Source of the DNA: Sphingorhabdus lutea
GTDB taxonomy: Bacteria > Pseudomonadota > Alphaproteobacteria > Sphingomonadales > Sphingomonadaceae
NCBI RefSeq assembly: GCF_001889025.1
Contig: NZ_CP018154.1
Span: 424,001-488,000 of the forward strand
DNA length: 64,000 nucleotides
Reading direction: 5' to 3'
In this document: positions 43,127 to 53,672 of the stretch, in pieces
Layout of the letters: every line of letters begins with the position of its first letter
How positions within the stretch are numbered: the first letter of the stretch is position 1
Program-made: the position numbers and the translations under genes
Notes under the pieces: model-generated
What the model was told of the DNA's origin: nothing
The model's database searches: none
Seen by the model: only the letters and a program-made list of their open reading frames with translations

Positions 43127-44782
43127 TCACCCGCTGCGATAGGCATTGGTGATGGGGTAACGGCGATCGCGGCCAAAATTGCGGCTGCCCAATTTCACTC
43201 CAATGGGTGCTTGGCGGCGTTTATATTCGGCAATGTAAAGCAGGCGTTCAATCCGTGTCACCACCGCGCGGTCATGACCCTCTGCACAAATATCTTCCAC
43301 CGATAATTCTTTTTCAATCAACCCATATAAAATGGCGTCCAATTGTTCATAGGGGGGCAGGGAGTCGCTATCTTTTTGATCAGGGCGCAGCTCTGCACTG
43401 GGCGGCTTGGTGATAATATTTTGGGGGATAACCTGTCCCGCCTTGCCCAAACCCATTTTTGGCATATTTTTATTGCGCCATTCGGCCAGCGCAAAGACAG
43501 TCATTTTATAGGCGTCTTTTAACGGATTATAACCGCCAGACATATCGCCATATATGGTGGCATAGCCCACGCTCATCTCACTTTTATTGCCGGTGGTCAG
43601 CAACATATGGCCAAATTTATTGGATAAAGCCATTAAGGTGACACAGCGAATACGCGATTGCACATTTTCCTCGGTTATATCGACTTGTTTATCGGCAAAG
43701 CTGTCCGATAGCATGCTGTCAAACGCCTCCACGGCGGGGTTAATGGGCATGACGTCATGACGACAGCCAATCATATCGGCGCACTGCGCTGCATCATCTA
43801 GGCTGCTTTGGCTGGTATAACGGCTGGGCAACATTACGCACCAAACACGTTCTGGTCCAAGAGCATCGGCGGCGATTGCCGCACATAATGCGCTGTCTAT
43901 ACCGCCCGACATACCCAAAACGACACCGGGAAAATGGTTGGTATCAACATAATCACGCAGACCAATGACCATCGCATTATAAATATCGGCGGGATGGTCA
44001 TCCCATGATGACAAAATGGGCGAGGTGTCGGTGCACACTGCCTTGCCATCTTGTAACTGCCAATCGGTGATAATCATTTCTTCTTCCCAATCGGGCATAC
44101 GGTGCGTAATTTTTCCGTTGGAATTGAGGATGAATGAACAGCCGTCAAAGACCAGCTCATCCTGTCCCCCCACACGGTTTAGGAAAATTAACGGCAGGCC
44201 GGTTTCGGCAACGCGCGCGGCAAACACCTCCTGTGCGCGGCGATCATCCTTGTCAATTTCATAGGGGCTGCCATTAACCGAAAGCAGTAATTGAGCGCCC
44301 TGTTCCGCCAAATGGGCACAAACAGGTTGCAGCCATCCATCCTCACAAATGGGCAGGCCGATTTTAAAGCCCATAAACTCTATTGGTTCAGGCAATGGGC
44401 CCGCCGCAAATAGGCGCTTTTCATCAAATGTGCCATAATTGGGTAATTCTCGCTTATATCTTATCGCCTGAACCTTGCCATCATGTAATAAGGCAACACC
44501 ATTATATAATGCGTCATTTTCGGCAAAAATACTGCCCACCAACATGGCCGGGCCATGATCTTTTGTGGCCTTGGCCAATTTGCCGAGTTGCGCCGCCGTA
44601 TCGCGAATAAAGGCGGGTTTTAAAACCAAATCTTCTGGCGGATATCCGATAAGCTGTAATTCGGGAAAGATGATAAGATCGGCATTTTGCTTTGCGGCCT
44701 GTTCCCGCCATTGCAACATCGCGTCGGCATTGCCCGTTAAATTGCCGACAAGCTGGTTAATTTGCGCAATTGCAATCCGCAT
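43127..44782 (-). CDS. nadE: Glutamine-dependent NAD+ synthetase
   Basis: NadE converts deamido-NAD to NAD+ using ammonia released from glutamine. The 551-residue product has an N-terminal nitrilase-type glutaminase domain with the triad Glu41 (IIFPELQ), Lys110 (YKRELPNYG) and Cys146 (LPICEDGW). The C-terminal synthetase domain has the PP-loop LGMSGGIDSALCAAIAADAL. ATG 44782 follows AAGGA; the longer frame to 44839 would add 19 residues not seen in the family. It is divergent from prs, and the two products share the PRPP/NAD supply theme. Confidence 0.95.
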   Translation of the reverse strand: MRIAIAQINQLVGNLTGNADAMLQWREQAAKQNADLIIFPELQLIGYPPEDLVLKPAFIRDTAAQLGKLAKATKDHGPAMLVGSIFAENDALYNGVALLHDGKVQAIRYKRELPNYGTFDEKRLFAAGPLPEPIEFMGFKIGLPICEDGWLQPVCAHLAEQGAQLLLSVNGSPYEIDKDDRRAQEVFAARVAETGLPLIFLNRVGGQDELVFDGCSFILNSNGKITHRMPDWEEEMIITDWQLQDGKAVCTDTSPILSSWDDHPADIYNAMVIGLRDYVDTNHFPGVVLGMSGGIDSALCAAIAADALGPERVWCVMLPSRYTSQSSLDDAAQCADMIGCRHDVMPINPAVEAFDSMLSDSFADKQVDITEENVQSRIRCVTLMALSNKFGHMLLTTGNKSEMSVGYATIYGDMSGGYNPLKDAYKMTVFALAEWRNKNMPKMGLGKAGQVIPQNIITKPPSAELRPDQKDSDSLPPYEQLDAILYGLIEKELSVEDICAEGHDRAVVTRIERLLYIAEYKRRQAPIGVKLGSRNFGRDRRYPITNAYRSG

Positions 44783-44955
44783 TATTTTAATTCCTTTATC
44801 ATGCCAAAATATATCATGGCGCTTAAATGGCCTTATCATGTAATTGATGACAAATTATCTAAGTGCAAGGGCGTTGTTAAATTTGAATCGCGGCGCTATG
44901 GACATCAAATTATATTTGTTATTCACTATATCAAAATATCATCAGGGGAATTTTC

Positions 44956-45891
44956 ATGAAAATTATGTCGGGAAACAGCAATCTTCCGCTTGCCCGCGCG
45001 GTTGCCAGCTATTTGGAATTACCATTAACAGATGCCAGTGTGCGCCGATTTGCCGATGATGAGATTTTTGTTGAAATTCATGAAAATGTGCGCGGAGAGG
45101 ATGTTTTTGTCATTCAACCGACCAATCATCCTGCCAATGATAATTTAATGGAATTGCTTATCATGATTGATGCGCTGCGCCGTGCATCGGCAAAGCGGAT
45201 TACTGCGGTTGTGCCCTATTTCGGCTATGCCCGTCAGGATAGAAAGCCCGGGCCAAGGACACCGATTTCCGCCAAATTGGTGGCCAACTTAATTACTGAA
45301 GCGGGGGCAGACCGCGTTTTATGCGTTGATTTACATGCCGGACAGATTCAGGGCTTTTTCGATATTCCAACCGATAATTTATATGGCGCACCGGTGATGA
45401 GCGCGGATATAAATTCGCGTTTTGGCGATCATGAATTGATGGTCGTGTCCCCCGATGTCGGCGGCGTGGTTCGCGCCCGTGCATTGGCCAAAAGATTGAA
45501 TAATGCGCCTTTGGCAATTGTTGATAAACGCCGCGAAAAACCAGGCGAAAGCGAAGTGATGAACATTATTGGCGATGTGTCGGGCCGTTTTTGTATCTTA
45601 ATTGACGATATTGTCGATTCGGGCGGCACATTATGTAATGCGGCCGATGCCCTGCGCGCCAATGGTGCAACCGAAGTGGTGGCATATTGCACCCATGGTG
45701 TTTTGTCCGGCGCGGCGGCAGATCGGATTTCCAAATCCAGCTTAAAAGAATTGGTGATTACTGATTCCATTCAGGCAACCGACGAAGTGGCCGCAGCGCA
45801 TAATATTCGCCATTTGCCTATCGCGCCTTTATTGGGTGAGGCGATCCGCCGCATTGCCGATGAAAGCAGTGTTTCCAGCCTGTTTGATTGA
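44956..45891 (+). CDS. prs: Ribose-phosphate pyrophosphokinase
   Basis: Prs makes PRPP from ribose 5-phosphate and ATP for nucleotide, His, Trp and NAD synthesis. The 311-residue product shows [39 protein letters not shown], the flexible-loop region and the PRPP-binding loop [12 protein letters not shown]. The AGGGGAA site ahead of ATG 44956 supports the start. The next gene begins 7 nt after its stop, so they probably share a transcript. Confidence 0.96.
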   Translation: MKIMSGNSNLPLARAVASYLELPLTDASVRRFADDEIFVEIHENVRGEDVFVIQPTNHPANDNLMELLIMIDALRRASAKRITAVVPYFGYARQDRKPGPRTPISAKLVANLITEAGADRVLCVDLHAGQIQGFFDIPTDNLYGAPVMSADINSRFGDHELMVVSPDVGGVVRARALAKRLNNAPLAIVDKRREKPGESEVMNIIGDVSGRFCILIDDIVDSGGTLCNAADALRANGATEVVAYCTHGVLSGAAADRISKSSLKELVITDSIQATDEVAAAHNIRHLPIAPLLGEAIRRIADESSVSSLFD

Positions 45892-45898
45892 TATTATC

Positions 45899-46678
45899 AT
45901 GACCCCATCTGATATTATTTTTGCCAACCGATTGGCAGATGCGGCAGGCGATGCCATTCGGCCATTTTTCCGCAGCGATTTCGCGCATGAGGCAAAGGGC
46001 GATGCATCCCCCGTGACCGAGGCGGACCGCGCGGCAGAGGCGGCGATTCGCGCAATTATTGATACCGAATTTCCCAATGATGCAATTATTGGCGAGGAAT
46101 TTGGCGAAAAATCCGGAAGTTCGGGCCGCACTTGGGTGCTTGATCCCATTGACGGCACGGTCAGTTTTATGGCGGGGCGGCCCACCTTTGGCACGTTAAT
46201 CGCCTTGTTGCAGGATGGGTGGCCGGTTTTGGGTGTGATTGACCAATGCATATCGGGTGAGCGATGGGTTGGTGTGTCGGGCAAGGGGACAACATTAAAC
46301 GGATTGCCCGTTAAAACCCGCATTTGCGGTGAGTTAAAGGACGCCACCTTGGCCTCTACTGGGCCGCAATATTTTGATAATCATAGCGCGGAGCATTTTA
46401 TGGCGCTGGCGGGTAAAACATCGCATAAACATATGATGTGGGGCGGTGATTGTTATAATTATGCGCTTTTGGCCAGCGGGCATATTGATATTGTGGTGGA
46501 AAGCGGGTTGAAATTGCATGATATTGCGGCGCTTGTCCCCATAGTGGAGGGCGCGGGCGGCATGATGTGCGATTGGAAGGGTGAGCCTTTGCACGCGGCG
46601 TCACAGGGTGATGTTATTGCCCTTGGCGATCCGGCACGTTTGGACGATGTGTTGGAGGCGCTGGCCTGCGGCCATTAA
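45899..46678 (+). CDS. Inositol-monophosphatase-family phosphatase, histidinol-phosphatase-like
   Basis: Mg-dependent phosphatase of 259 residues. It has GEEFG, WVLDPIDGTVSFMAGRPTFG (metal and phosphate site) and the C-terminal HDIAALVPIVEGAGG. The pattern resembles HisN-type histidinol-phosphate phosphatases of alphaproteobacteria more than SuhB; the neighbour prs supplies PRPP, a histidine precursor, which fits but does not prove this. ATG 45899 was chosen because the upstream frame overlaps prs. Confidence 0.85.
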   Translation: MTPSDIIFANRLADAAGDAIRPFFRSDFAHEAKGDASPVTEADRAAEAAIRAIIDTEFPNDAIIGEEFGEKSGSSGRTWVLDPIDGTVSFMAGRPTFGTLIALLQDGWPVLGVIDQCISGERWVGVSGKGTTLNGLPVKTRICGELKDATLASTGPQYFDNHSAEHFMALAGKTSHKHMMWGGDCYNYALLASGHIDIVVESGLKLHDIAALVPIVEGAGGMMCDWKGEPLHAASQGDVIALGDPARLDDVLEALACGH

Positions 46679-46719
46679 GCGGTGCTTAAAATAAAGCAGT
46701 GCATTTAGGCGCGAATCGC

Positions 46720-46747
46720 TTGCATTTGCCGCGAATCTAGATATAGA
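46720..46747 (+). promoter_or_regulatory. Candidate promoter of rpmI-rplT
   Basis: TTGCAT and TATAGA are spaced 16 bases apart, 79 nt before the rpmI start. The direct repeat GCGAATC occurs at 46711 and 46731. No infC lies upstream, so the pair needs its own promoter. Confidence 0.45.
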
Positions 46748-46826
46748 CGCGCATTCCGAATAGATGGGCTGGCCGATAGGGCTGCCATGCTTGTCTGACA
46801 TGGAACCTAAGTAAAAGGAGACCGAA

Positions 46827-47030
46827 ATGCCCAAGTTGAAAACCAAAAGTGGTGTGAAGAAACGCTTCAAAATCACCGCTACCGGTAAAATTAAGCACGG
46901 CGTAGCCGGCAAACGTCACCGTTTGATGAGCCATAATGGCAAATATATCCGTCAAAATCGCGGTACCAGCGTCATTTCTGATGCAGATACAAAAACAATC
47001 AAAAAATGGGCGCCTTACGGTTTGGGTTGA
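46827..47030 (+). CDS. rpmI: Ribosomal protein bL35
   Basis: Basic protein of 67 residues of the large ribosomal subunit. It begins [20 protein letters not shown] and contains KHRL-type segment [10 protein letters not shown], both conserved in bL35. AAAGGAGACC gives a strong ribosome-binding site. It is followed by rplT 45 nt later in the usual bacterial order, but infC is missing from the front of the operon. Confidence 0.97.
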   Translation: MPKLKTKSGVKKRFKITATGKIKHGVAGKRHRLMSHNGKYIRQNRGTSVISDADTKTIKKWAPYGLG

Positions 47031-47075
47031 TAACCCCGTTAAAGCAACATTTTTAAGCATTTAAAGGAATAGATT

Positions 47076-47441
47076 ATGGCACGCGTCAAACGGGGTGTTA
47101 CCACCCGCGCAAAACATAAAAGAATTTTGGAACAGGCCAAAGGTTATTATGGCCGCCGCAAAAATACCATCCGTATCGCCCGTCAAGCGGTTGAGAAGGC
47201 TGGTCAATATGCATATCGTGACCGTAAGGTTAAAAAACGCAGCTTCCGCGCAATTTGGATTCAGCGTATTAACGCGGCCGTTCGTGCAGAGGGTTTGACC
47301 TATGGTCGTTTCATGCATGGCGTGAAATTGGCAAATATTGAGCTGGATCGTAAAGTATTGGCTGACCTTGCCATGAACGAAGCAGCAATATTTAGCGGCA
47401 TTATCAAACAGGCTCAGGCCGCTTTGGATAAAGCTGCTTAA
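47076..47441 (+). CDS. rplT: Ribosomal protein bL20
   Basis: Basic protein of 121 residues that binds 23S rRNA early in large-subunit assembly. It begins [30 protein letters not shown] and has the C-terminal globular part with [24 protein letters not shown]. Length and motifs match bL20. In E. coli bL20 represses its own operon by binding the mRNA; I have not identified such a site here. A strong terminator follows. Confidence 0.97.
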   Translation: MARVKRGVTTRAKHKRILEQAKGYYGRRKNTIRIARQAVEKAGQYAYRDRKVKKRSFRAIWIQRINAAVRAEGLTYGRFMHGVKLANIELDRKVLADLAMNEAAIFSGIIKQAQAALDKAA

Positions 47442-47489
47442 TTTGCGAATGTGGGCATTGCTCGCGCGTTGATTAACAGATATTTAAAT

Positions 47490-47526
47490 AAGGGCGTGGG
47501 CGACTTTGGTCACTCGCGCCCTTTTT
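47490..47526 (+). terminator. Rho-independent terminator after rplT
   Basis: A hairpin AAGGGCG...CGCGCCCTT with the GGGCGAC/GTCACTC inner part is followed by TTTTTC. It separates rpmI-rplT from pheST. Confidence 0.75.
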
Positions 47527-47591
47527 CTTGTTGATTTTGATATATATCGCGGGAATGACAAAATTTTAATTTTTCGAAATGGCAAATCCTT

Positions 47592-48707
47592 ATGAGTGAT
47601 GTTGAAAATATTATGGATCAAGCGCTAGCGGCGATATTAGCTGCGGCCGATTTAGATAAGTTGGAACAATTGCGGCTTGATTATTTGGGTAAGCAGGGCA
47701 GCATTTCATCATTATTAAAAACATTGGGCAAAATGTCGCCAGAGGAACGCCAAGTAGAAGGGCCGAAAATTAACGGCGCACGCGAGGCTGTGGCCAATGC
47801 CATATCGGATAAAAAAGCGGCGCTTGAAACCGCCCTATTAAATGCGCGATTGGCCAATGAAAAATTGGACATGACATTGCCCGCGCCCATTGCAGCAAAG
47901 GGCAGCATCCATCCGGTTAGCCAGGTGATGGATGAATTGGCCGAAATTTTTGCCGATATGGGCTTTGCCGTTGCCGAAGGGCCAGAGATTGAGGATGATT
48001 GGCGCAATTTTACCGCGCTGAACATTCCCGAAACCCACCCTGCGCGCGCCATGCATGATACATTTTATTTTCCCGAAAAGGACGCGCAGGGCCGCGATAT
48101 GTTGCTGCGCACGCACACATCGCCCGTGCAAATTCGCACCATGCAATCGGTGGTTGCAGCGGGGGGAGAGCCGCCCATTCATATCATTGCGCCGGGCCGT
48201 GTTTACCGCAGCGATAGCGACGCGACCCATACGCCCATGTTCCATCAAATTGAGGGGTTGGTGATTGATAAGGGCATAAATTTGGGCCATTTGAAATGGA
48301 CATTGGAAACATTTTTACGGGCATTTTTTGAACGTGATGATGTGGTATTGCGCCTGCGTCCATCCTATTTCCCCTTTACTGAACCTGGTGTAGAGGTGGA
48401 TGTTGGCTATACCAATATAAAGGGAAAGCGCGTCATTGGTGGCAGCGGCGATGATGCCGATGGCGGCTGGATGGAGGTTTTGGGCAGCGGCATGGTGCAT
48501 GCCCGTGTGCTTGAAAATTGTGGGCTGGACCCAGAAATTTACCAAGGATTTGCATTTGGCACGGGCGTCGACCGCCTTGCCATGTTGAAATATGGGATGG
48601 ATGATTTGCGGGCATTTTTTGACGGCGATGGCCGCTGGCTTGGCCATTATGGTTTTGACGCATTGGATGTCCCGACATTAAGCGGCGGTGTAGGAGTATC
48701 GGCATGA
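47592..48707 (+). CDS. pheS: Phenylalanine-tRNA ligase, alpha subunit
   Basis: Catalytic subunit of the heterotetrameric PheRS, 371 residues. It has an N-terminal coiled coil (about 1-90) and then the class II synthetase core with motif 2 [30 protein letters not shown] and the motif 3 region [17 protein letters not shown]. Its stop overlaps the pheT start (ATGA), giving equal production of the two subunits. It heads a four-gene operon pheS-pheT-epimerase-prfC. I see no clear phenylalanine leader peptide upstream. Confidence 0.96.
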   Translation: MSDVENIMDQALAAILAAADLDKLEQLRLDYLGKQGSISSLLKTLGKMSPEERQVEGPKINGAREAVANAISDKKAALETALLNARLANEKLDMTLPAPIAAKGSIHPVSQVMDELAEIFADMGFAVAEGPEIEDDWRNFTALNIPETHPARAMHDTFYFPEKDAQGRDMLLRTHTSPVQIRTMQSVVAAGGEPPIHIIAPGRVYRSDSDATHTPMFHQIEGLVIDKGINLGHLKWTLETFLRAFFERDDVVLRLRPSYFPFTEPGVEVDVGYTNIKGKRVIGGSGDDADGGWMEVLGSGMVHARVLENCGLDPEIYQGFAFGTGVDRLAMLKYGMDDLRAFFDGDGRWLGHYGFDALDVPTLSGGVGVSA

Positions 48708-51088
48708 AATTTTCATTAAGCTGGTTGAAATATTATTTACAAAGCGATGCCGATGCCAATCAAATTGCTGCGGCCCTGAATAATATTGGTTTAGAGGTTG
48801 AGGGGGTTGAAAATCCCGCCGATAAATTATCCGATTTTCGGGTGGGCAAGGTGTTGTCCGCTGCCCCCCATCCACAGGCAGATAAATTACAAATTTTAAG
48901 CGTGGATGCGGGCGATGGCCCAAAGCAAGTCGTCTGCGGCGCACCCAATGCACGCGCGGGGATGCTGGGCGTATTTGGTCCGGCGGGTGCAACCGTGCCC
49001 AGCAATGGCATGATGTTGAAAGTTGCCGAAATTAGGGGCGTTGAATCCAATGGCATGATGTGTTCCATTGCCGAATTGGAATTGGGCGATGACCATGATG
49101 GTATTATCGAACTGCCCGATGATGCGCCTGTGGGCGATCGCTATGCCGATTATGCCAAATTGGACGACCCCATTTTTGATGTCTCCATAACCCCAAATCG
49201 TCAAGATTGCATGGGCGTGATGGGCATTGCCCGCGATTTGGCGGCGGCGGGATATGGCGAATTTAAACCTGTCATAGTTCCTGAAATATCAGGCGATTAT
49301 CCATGCCCGATTGAGATAGAGATTGCGGATAAAGATGGCTGCCCTGCATTTTATGGGCGGGTGATACGCGGCGTTAAAAATGGCCCATCGCCCAAATGGT
49401 TGCAGGATAGATTAAAGGCGGCGGGACAGCGCCCCATTTCTGCATTGGTTGATATTACCAATTATTTAATGTTCGCCTGTGGCCGTCCGGCGCATATTTA
49501 TGATTTGTCAAAATTGACGGGTAAAATCACCGCTCGCCGTGCGAATGAAGGCGAAGAGGTCCTTGCCCTTAATGAAAAAACATATAAGTTAAATTCATCC
49601 ATGACGGTGATTGCCGATGATGCGGGCGTGCATGATATTGCCGGCATTATGGGCGGCGAACATAGCGGATGCAGCGACGAAACCACCGATATTTTATTGG
49701 AAATCGCCTATTTCACGCCGGAAAATATTGCCAAAACGGGACAGGCATTAACCCTGACCAGCGATGCCCGCACCCGTTTTGAACGCGGTGTTGACCCCGC
49801 ATTTTTAGATGATGGCATGATGCTGTTGACCGATTTGGTGCTGCAAATTTGCGGCGGAGAGGCAAGCGAGATTGTCCGTGCGGGCACGCCGCCAGTAAAG
49901 CCGCGCCAGATAGATTTTGACACCGGCCTTACCCTTATATTGGGCGGGGTGAATGTGACATCGGCCCAGCAAAAGGAAATTTTGCAAAAATTGGGCTTTG
50001 ACATTGATGCAAAATGGAATGTCACCATTCCCAGCTGGCGCCGCGATATTGATGGCGCGGCCGATTTGGTGGAGGAAGTGGTGCGTATGGTCGGCCTTGA
50101 TAAAGTGCCCTCCACCCCCTTGCCCCGCGCCGATGGCGTGGCGCGGCCCACCGCAACTCCTTTGCAAAAATTGGAACGCAAAATGCGGCGCAGCGCGGCA
50201 TCGCGCGGGATGAATGAGGCGATAAATTGGTCATTCCTTCCAGAAAAAGAGGCAAATGCCTTTGGCGGCGGTGCGTGGACATTGGCCAATCCAATAAGCG
50301 AAGATATGAAGGTGATGCGCACCTCAATCTTGCCCGGATTATTATCTGCGGCCCGCCGCAATATGGACAGGGGGGCATTATCGGTTCGTTTATTTGAAAT
50401 TGGGCGGCGATATTTCCGCGCGAAAGATGGATCGAGTGACGAACGTTTAACCTTGGGCATGGTGATGGCGGGCGATAAAAATGCACGCCATTGGGCCAGT
50501 GGTAAGGCGGGTAAATTTGATGCCTATGACGCAAAGGCAGAGGCGATGGCATTATTATCTGCCGCAGGGGTTGCCACCGATAATTTGATGATAATGGGGG
50601 ATGCGGGGGCGCATTTCCACCCCGGTCAATCGGGCACATTGCGTATGGGCCCCAAAAATATCTTGGCCAGTTTCGGCACATTGCATCCCCTGACGGCCAA
50701 GGCTTTTGACCTTGACGGGCCGGTGGTTGCCGCAGAAATTTATTTAGATTCCATTCCCGCCAAAAAAGGCGTGGGTGCATTTATGCGTGCGCCCTATGCG
50801 CCTCCCGCATTGCAAGCGGTGAAGCGTGATTTTGCGTTTCTTTTCCCCAATGATGGACAGGCATATCAATTGGAACGCGCGATAAGGGGATGCGATAAGC
50901 AGCATGTCAAAGATGCGCGCATTTTTGATGCCTTTACCGGCAATGGCGTGCCCGAAGGACAGGTCAGCATTGCGATAGAAGTGACGTTGCAGCCACAGGA
51001 TAAAAGCTTTACCGATGATGAGTTAAAATCATTATCGGATAAGATTATCGCGGCGGCGGCCAAAAATGGCGGTTTGTTAAGGACATAA
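48704..51088 (+). CDS. pheT: Phenylalanine-tRNA ligase, beta subunit
   Basis: Beta subunit of PheRS, 794 residues. It has an N-terminal OB-fold tRNA-binding domain (about 40-150, with [15 protein letters not shown] and VVCGAPNAR), the B3/4 editing domain (about 210-390), B5, a catalytic-like core and the C-terminal anticodon-binding FDX-ACB domain (about 700-794). Length is normal. ATG 48704 overlaps the pheS stop, and the epimerase gene follows after one base. Confidence 0.96.
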   Translation: MKFSLSWLKYYLQSDADANQIAAALNNIGLEVEGVENPADKLSDFRVGKVLSAAPHPQADKLQILSVDAGDGPKQVVCGAPNARAGMLGVFGPAGATVPSNGMMLKVAEIRGVESNGMMCSIAELELGDDHDGIIELPDDAPVGDRYADYAKLDDPIFDVSITPNRQDCMGVMGIARDLAAAGYGEFKPVIVPEISGDYPCPIEIEIADKDGCPAFYGRVIRGVKNGPSPKWLQDRLKAAGQRPISALVDITNYLMFACGRPAHIYDLSKLTGKITARRANEGEEVLALNEKTYKLNSSMTVIADDAGVHDIAGIMGGEHSGCSDETTDILLEIAYFTPENIAKTGQALTLTSDARTRFERGVDPAFLDDGMMLLTDLVLQICGGEASEIVRAGTPPVKPRQIDFDTGLTLILGGVNVTSAQQKEILQKLGFDIDAKWNVTIPSWRRDIDGAADLVEEVVRMVGLDKVPSTPLPRADGVARPTATPLQKLERKMRRSAASRGMNEAINWSFLPEKEANAFGGGAWTLANPISEDMKVMRTSILPGLLSAARRNMDRGALSVRLFEIGRRYFRAKDGSSDERLTLGMVMAGDKNARHWASGKAGKFDAYDAKAEAMALLSAAGVATDNLMIMGDAGAHFHPGQSGTLRMGPKNILASFGTLHPLTAKAFDLDGPVVAAEIYLDSIPAKKGVGAFMRAPYAPPALQAVKRDFAFLFPNDGQAYQLERAIRGCDKQHVKDARIFDAFTGNGVPEGQVSIAIEVTLQPQDKSFTDDELKSLSDKIIAAAAKNGGLLRT

Positions 51089-51089
51089 G

Positions 51090-51959
51090 ATGTTAAGCAT
51101 TTCATCGGGTGAGTTAACCGCCCAAATTAACCCGATGGGTGCAGAGTTAAGCTCTATACAAACCCGAAATGGGGCAGAGTTGATGACCAATGCCGATCCC
51201 AAATTTTGGGCGGGGCGTGCGCCATTATTATTCCCCATTGTTGGCCGGCTGCATGATGATGTGGCGCGGATATATGGCGGGCAATATCATATGCCGCAAC
51301 ATGGGTTGGCGCGGCATCAACAATTTGATGTGGTCCATCATGGGGAAGATGAAATCACCCTGCAATTGCGGGAAAATGATAAAAGCCTTGCCCAATATCC
51401 CTTTGCCTTTGCATTGGACGCATATTTTAAGGTTGCCGGCGCAACTCTTTATCAAAAAATTACCGTCAAAAATATGGGCGATGGGGACATGCCATTTAGT
51501 TTTGGTTTCCACCCCGCCTTTGCATGGCCTTTGCCATTTGGCGCGGCAAAGGACGTGCATGAGATTATTTTTGAACATGATGAGCCAGCGCAGCTTTGCG
51601 TTATTTCGTCTGAGGCGACCATTGCCCATGAAATGAAGGATGGTCCGGTAAAGAAAGATCGCTTTACCCCCCATGATGATATGTTTGCCAATGATGCATT
51701 GGTGTGGCGTGAATTAAACAGCCGTTCGTTAATTTATGGCGATGCAGGCGGCGCACATTTGGCGATTGATTTTCCCGACACCCCATGGCTTGGCATTTGG
51801 ACAAAACCAGGGGCTGCATATTTATGTATTGAACCATGGGCGGGCATGGCCGATCCACAAGGCTTTACAGGCGATTTTACCGAAAAACCGGGAATTATGA
51901 TGTTGGCCAAAGGCGAAGAGCGCAGCTTTCGCATGGACGTCACCCTAAAGCTAGGATAA
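51090..51959 (+). CDS. Aldose 1-epimerase family protein (LacX-like)
   Basis: Protein of 289 residues with the galactose-mutarotase beta-sandwich fold. It has FPIVGRLHDD, MPQHGLARHQQFDV (Arg and His of the active site) and SFGFHPAFAWP. This is the LacX/YeaD-like branch, whose sugar or sugar-phosphate substrate is not settled. It lies 1 nt after pheT and 9 nt before prfC, so it is co-expressed with translation genes. That link is positional only. Confidence 0.86.
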   Translation: MLSISSGELTAQINPMGAELSSIQTRNGAELMTNADPKFWAGRAPLLFPIVGRLHDDVARIYGGQYHMPQHGLARHQQFDVVHHGEDEITLQLRENDKSLAQYPFAFALDAYFKVAGATLYQKITVKNMGDGDMPFSFGFHPAFAWPLPFGAAKDVHEIIFEHDEPAQLCVISSEATIAHEMKDGPVKKDRFTPHDDMFANDALVWRELNSRSLIYGDAGGAHLAIDFPDTPWLGIWTKPGAAYLCIEPWAGMADPQGFTGDFTEKPGIMMLAKGEERSFRMDVTLKLG

Positions 51960-51968
51960 GCAGCGCAG

Positions 51969-53543
51969 ATGACCAATATGAACGCACAAAATAGGCGCAC
52001 CTTTGCCATTATTTCGCACCCCGATGCGGGTAAAACGACATTGACCGAAAAATTATTGCTTCAGGGTGGGGCAATCCATTTGGCGGGCGAGGTAAAGGCG
52101 CGGGGACAGGCAAGGCGCGCGCGGTCCGATTGGATGAAAATTGAACAACAGCGCGGCATTTCTGTGACCAGTTCGGTGATGACATTTGAACGGGGCGGCA
52201 TTACTTTTAATCTGCTCGACACGCCGGGGCATGAGGATTTTTCCGAAGATACTTACCGCACGCTAACCGCCGTGGACAGCGCGATTATGGTGATTGACGC
52301 GGCAAAGGGTATTGAGCCGCAAACCCGCAAATTATTTGAGGTATGCCGCCTGCGCAATGTGCCGATTATCACCTTTGTGAACAAGGTGGACCGCGAGGGG
52401 CGCGACACATTTGAACTGTTGGACGAAGTGGCCGATATGTTGGCGCTGGATATTTGCCCGATGAGCTGGCCCGTGGGCATGGGCGGCGAGTTTGAGGGTA
52501 TTTTTGATTTCGTTACGGGAAATTTAATGCAGCCCACCGGCGGGTCAAAGGCATTTGAGGGCAAAATAATTGCCACCGGCGGGATTGACGATGATATTTT
52601 GGCCGAAAACCTGTCTGAACGCGGGTTAAGCAAGCTTCGTGAAGAGGGCGGATTGGCCAAGGAAGCCTATCCTGATTTTGATCTTGCCGCCTATCAAAAT
52701 GGGGATTTGACACCGGTATTTTTTGGTTCGGCGTTAAAAGAATTTGGCATTGTCGAGATGATTGATGCGATTGCGGCCCATGCGCCGCCGCCGCGACCAC
52801 AGCCGATTGAGGGCGGGTTTATTGACCCAAGCGATAGCGAGGTTACAGGATTTATTTTCAAGGTTCAGGCGAATATGGACCCGAACCACCGCGACCGCAT
52901 TGCCTTTATGCGGCTATGTTCTGGTACGTTCAAACGCGGGATGAAATTAACGCCTTCGGGCCATGGTAAACCAGTGGCCATTCATTCGCCCATTTTATTT
53001 TTCGCGCAGGACCGTGAAATTGCCGATACAGCGCAGCCCGGCGACATTATTGGTATTCCCAATCATGGCACATTGCGTGTTGGCGACACATTGAGTGAGA
53101 AAAATAATCGGCAATTTATTGGCCTGCCCAATTTTGCGCCCGAAATTTTGCGCCGTGTGGTGTTAAAAGATCCGACCAAAACAAAACAATTGCGTAAAGC
53201 GCTGGACGATTTATCCGAAGAAGGTGTGATTCAGGTTTTCTACCCCGAAATTGGCTCACAATGGGTCATTGGTGTGGTGGGCCAATTGCAATTGGAAGTG
53301 CTAATCTCTCGTTTAGAGGCAGAATATAAGGTGGAGGCGGTGCTTGAACCCGCGCCATTTGATACTGCCCGCTGGTTAAAGGGCGCAGAAGCGAAAATTG
53401 AAAATTTCGCCTCCCTAAACCGTGCAAATATGGCCAAAGACCGCGATGGTGATGCGGTGTTTTTGGCCCGTTCGTCATGGGATGTCGGCTATCAACAGGA
53501 AAAAAATCCCGATTTGATATTTGGCGCGACCAAAGAAAGATAA
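51969..53543 (+). CDS. prfC: Peptide chain release factor 3
   Basis: RF3 is the GTPase that removes RF1/RF2 from the ribosome after peptide release. The 524-residue product has G1 SHPDAGKTTLTEKLL, switch II DTPGHEDFSEDTYRTL, VNKVDREGRD and the RF3-specific C-terminal domains (EEGVIQVF, EAVLEPAPFDTARW). The ATG at 51969 has only a modest site; ATG 51978 is a possible alternative. It ends the pheST operon before a strong terminator. Confidence 0.95.
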   Translation: MTNMNAQNRRTFAIISHPDAGKTTLTEKLLLQGGAIHLAGEVKARGQARRARSDWMKIEQQRGISVTSSVMTFERGGITFNLLDTPGHEDFSEDTYRTLTAVDSAIMVIDAAKGIEPQTRKLFEVCRLRNVPIITFVNKVDREGRDTFELLDEVADMLALDICPMSWPVGMGGEFEGIFDFVTGNLMQPTGGSKAFEGKIIATGGIDDDILAENLSERGLSKLREEGGLAKEAYPDFDLAAYQNGDLTPVFFGSALKEFGIVEMIDAIAAHAPPPRPQPIEGGFIDPSDSEVTGFIFKVQANMDPNHRDRIAFMRLCSGTFKRGMKLTPSGHGKPVAIHSPILFFAQDREIADTAQPGDIIGIPNHGTLRVGDTLSEKNNRQFIGLPNFAPEILRRVVLKDPTKTKQLRKALDDLSEEGVIQVFYPEIGSQWVIGVVGQLQLEVLISRLEAEYKVEAVLEPAPFDTARWLKGAEAKIENFASLNRANMAKDRDGDAVFLARSSWDVGYQQEKNPDLIFGATKER

Positions 53544-53579
53544 TCGGGCAATTTTTTAAAATGTTTTTCTGATATAAAA

Positions 53580-53609
53580 ATGGGGCCGGAAATTGGCCCC
53601 ATATTTTTT
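53580..53609. terminator. Terminator after prfC
   Basis: A perfect 8-bp stem ATGGGGCC/GGCCCCAT with a 7-base loop is followed by ATTTTTT, 36 nt after the prfC stop. The minus-strand gene at 53673 also ends toward it, and A-runs on its left side allow use on both strands. Confidence 0.82.
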
Positions 53610-53672
53610 GATATTCAGCAATTATTTATAATAATGCTATTTTTCATATTCACTTCATTTTCCATATTCGCT

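Noticed and set aside
45829..46347. Minus-strand frame of 172 codons opposite the phosphatase gene
   Set aside because: It is a shadow of the phosphatase frame, with no independent support.
50022..50780. Long minus-strand open frame of 252 codons inside pheT
   Set aside because: It is antisense to the clear pheT frame, its composition is that of a shadow frame, and it has no ribosome-binding site or recognisable domain.
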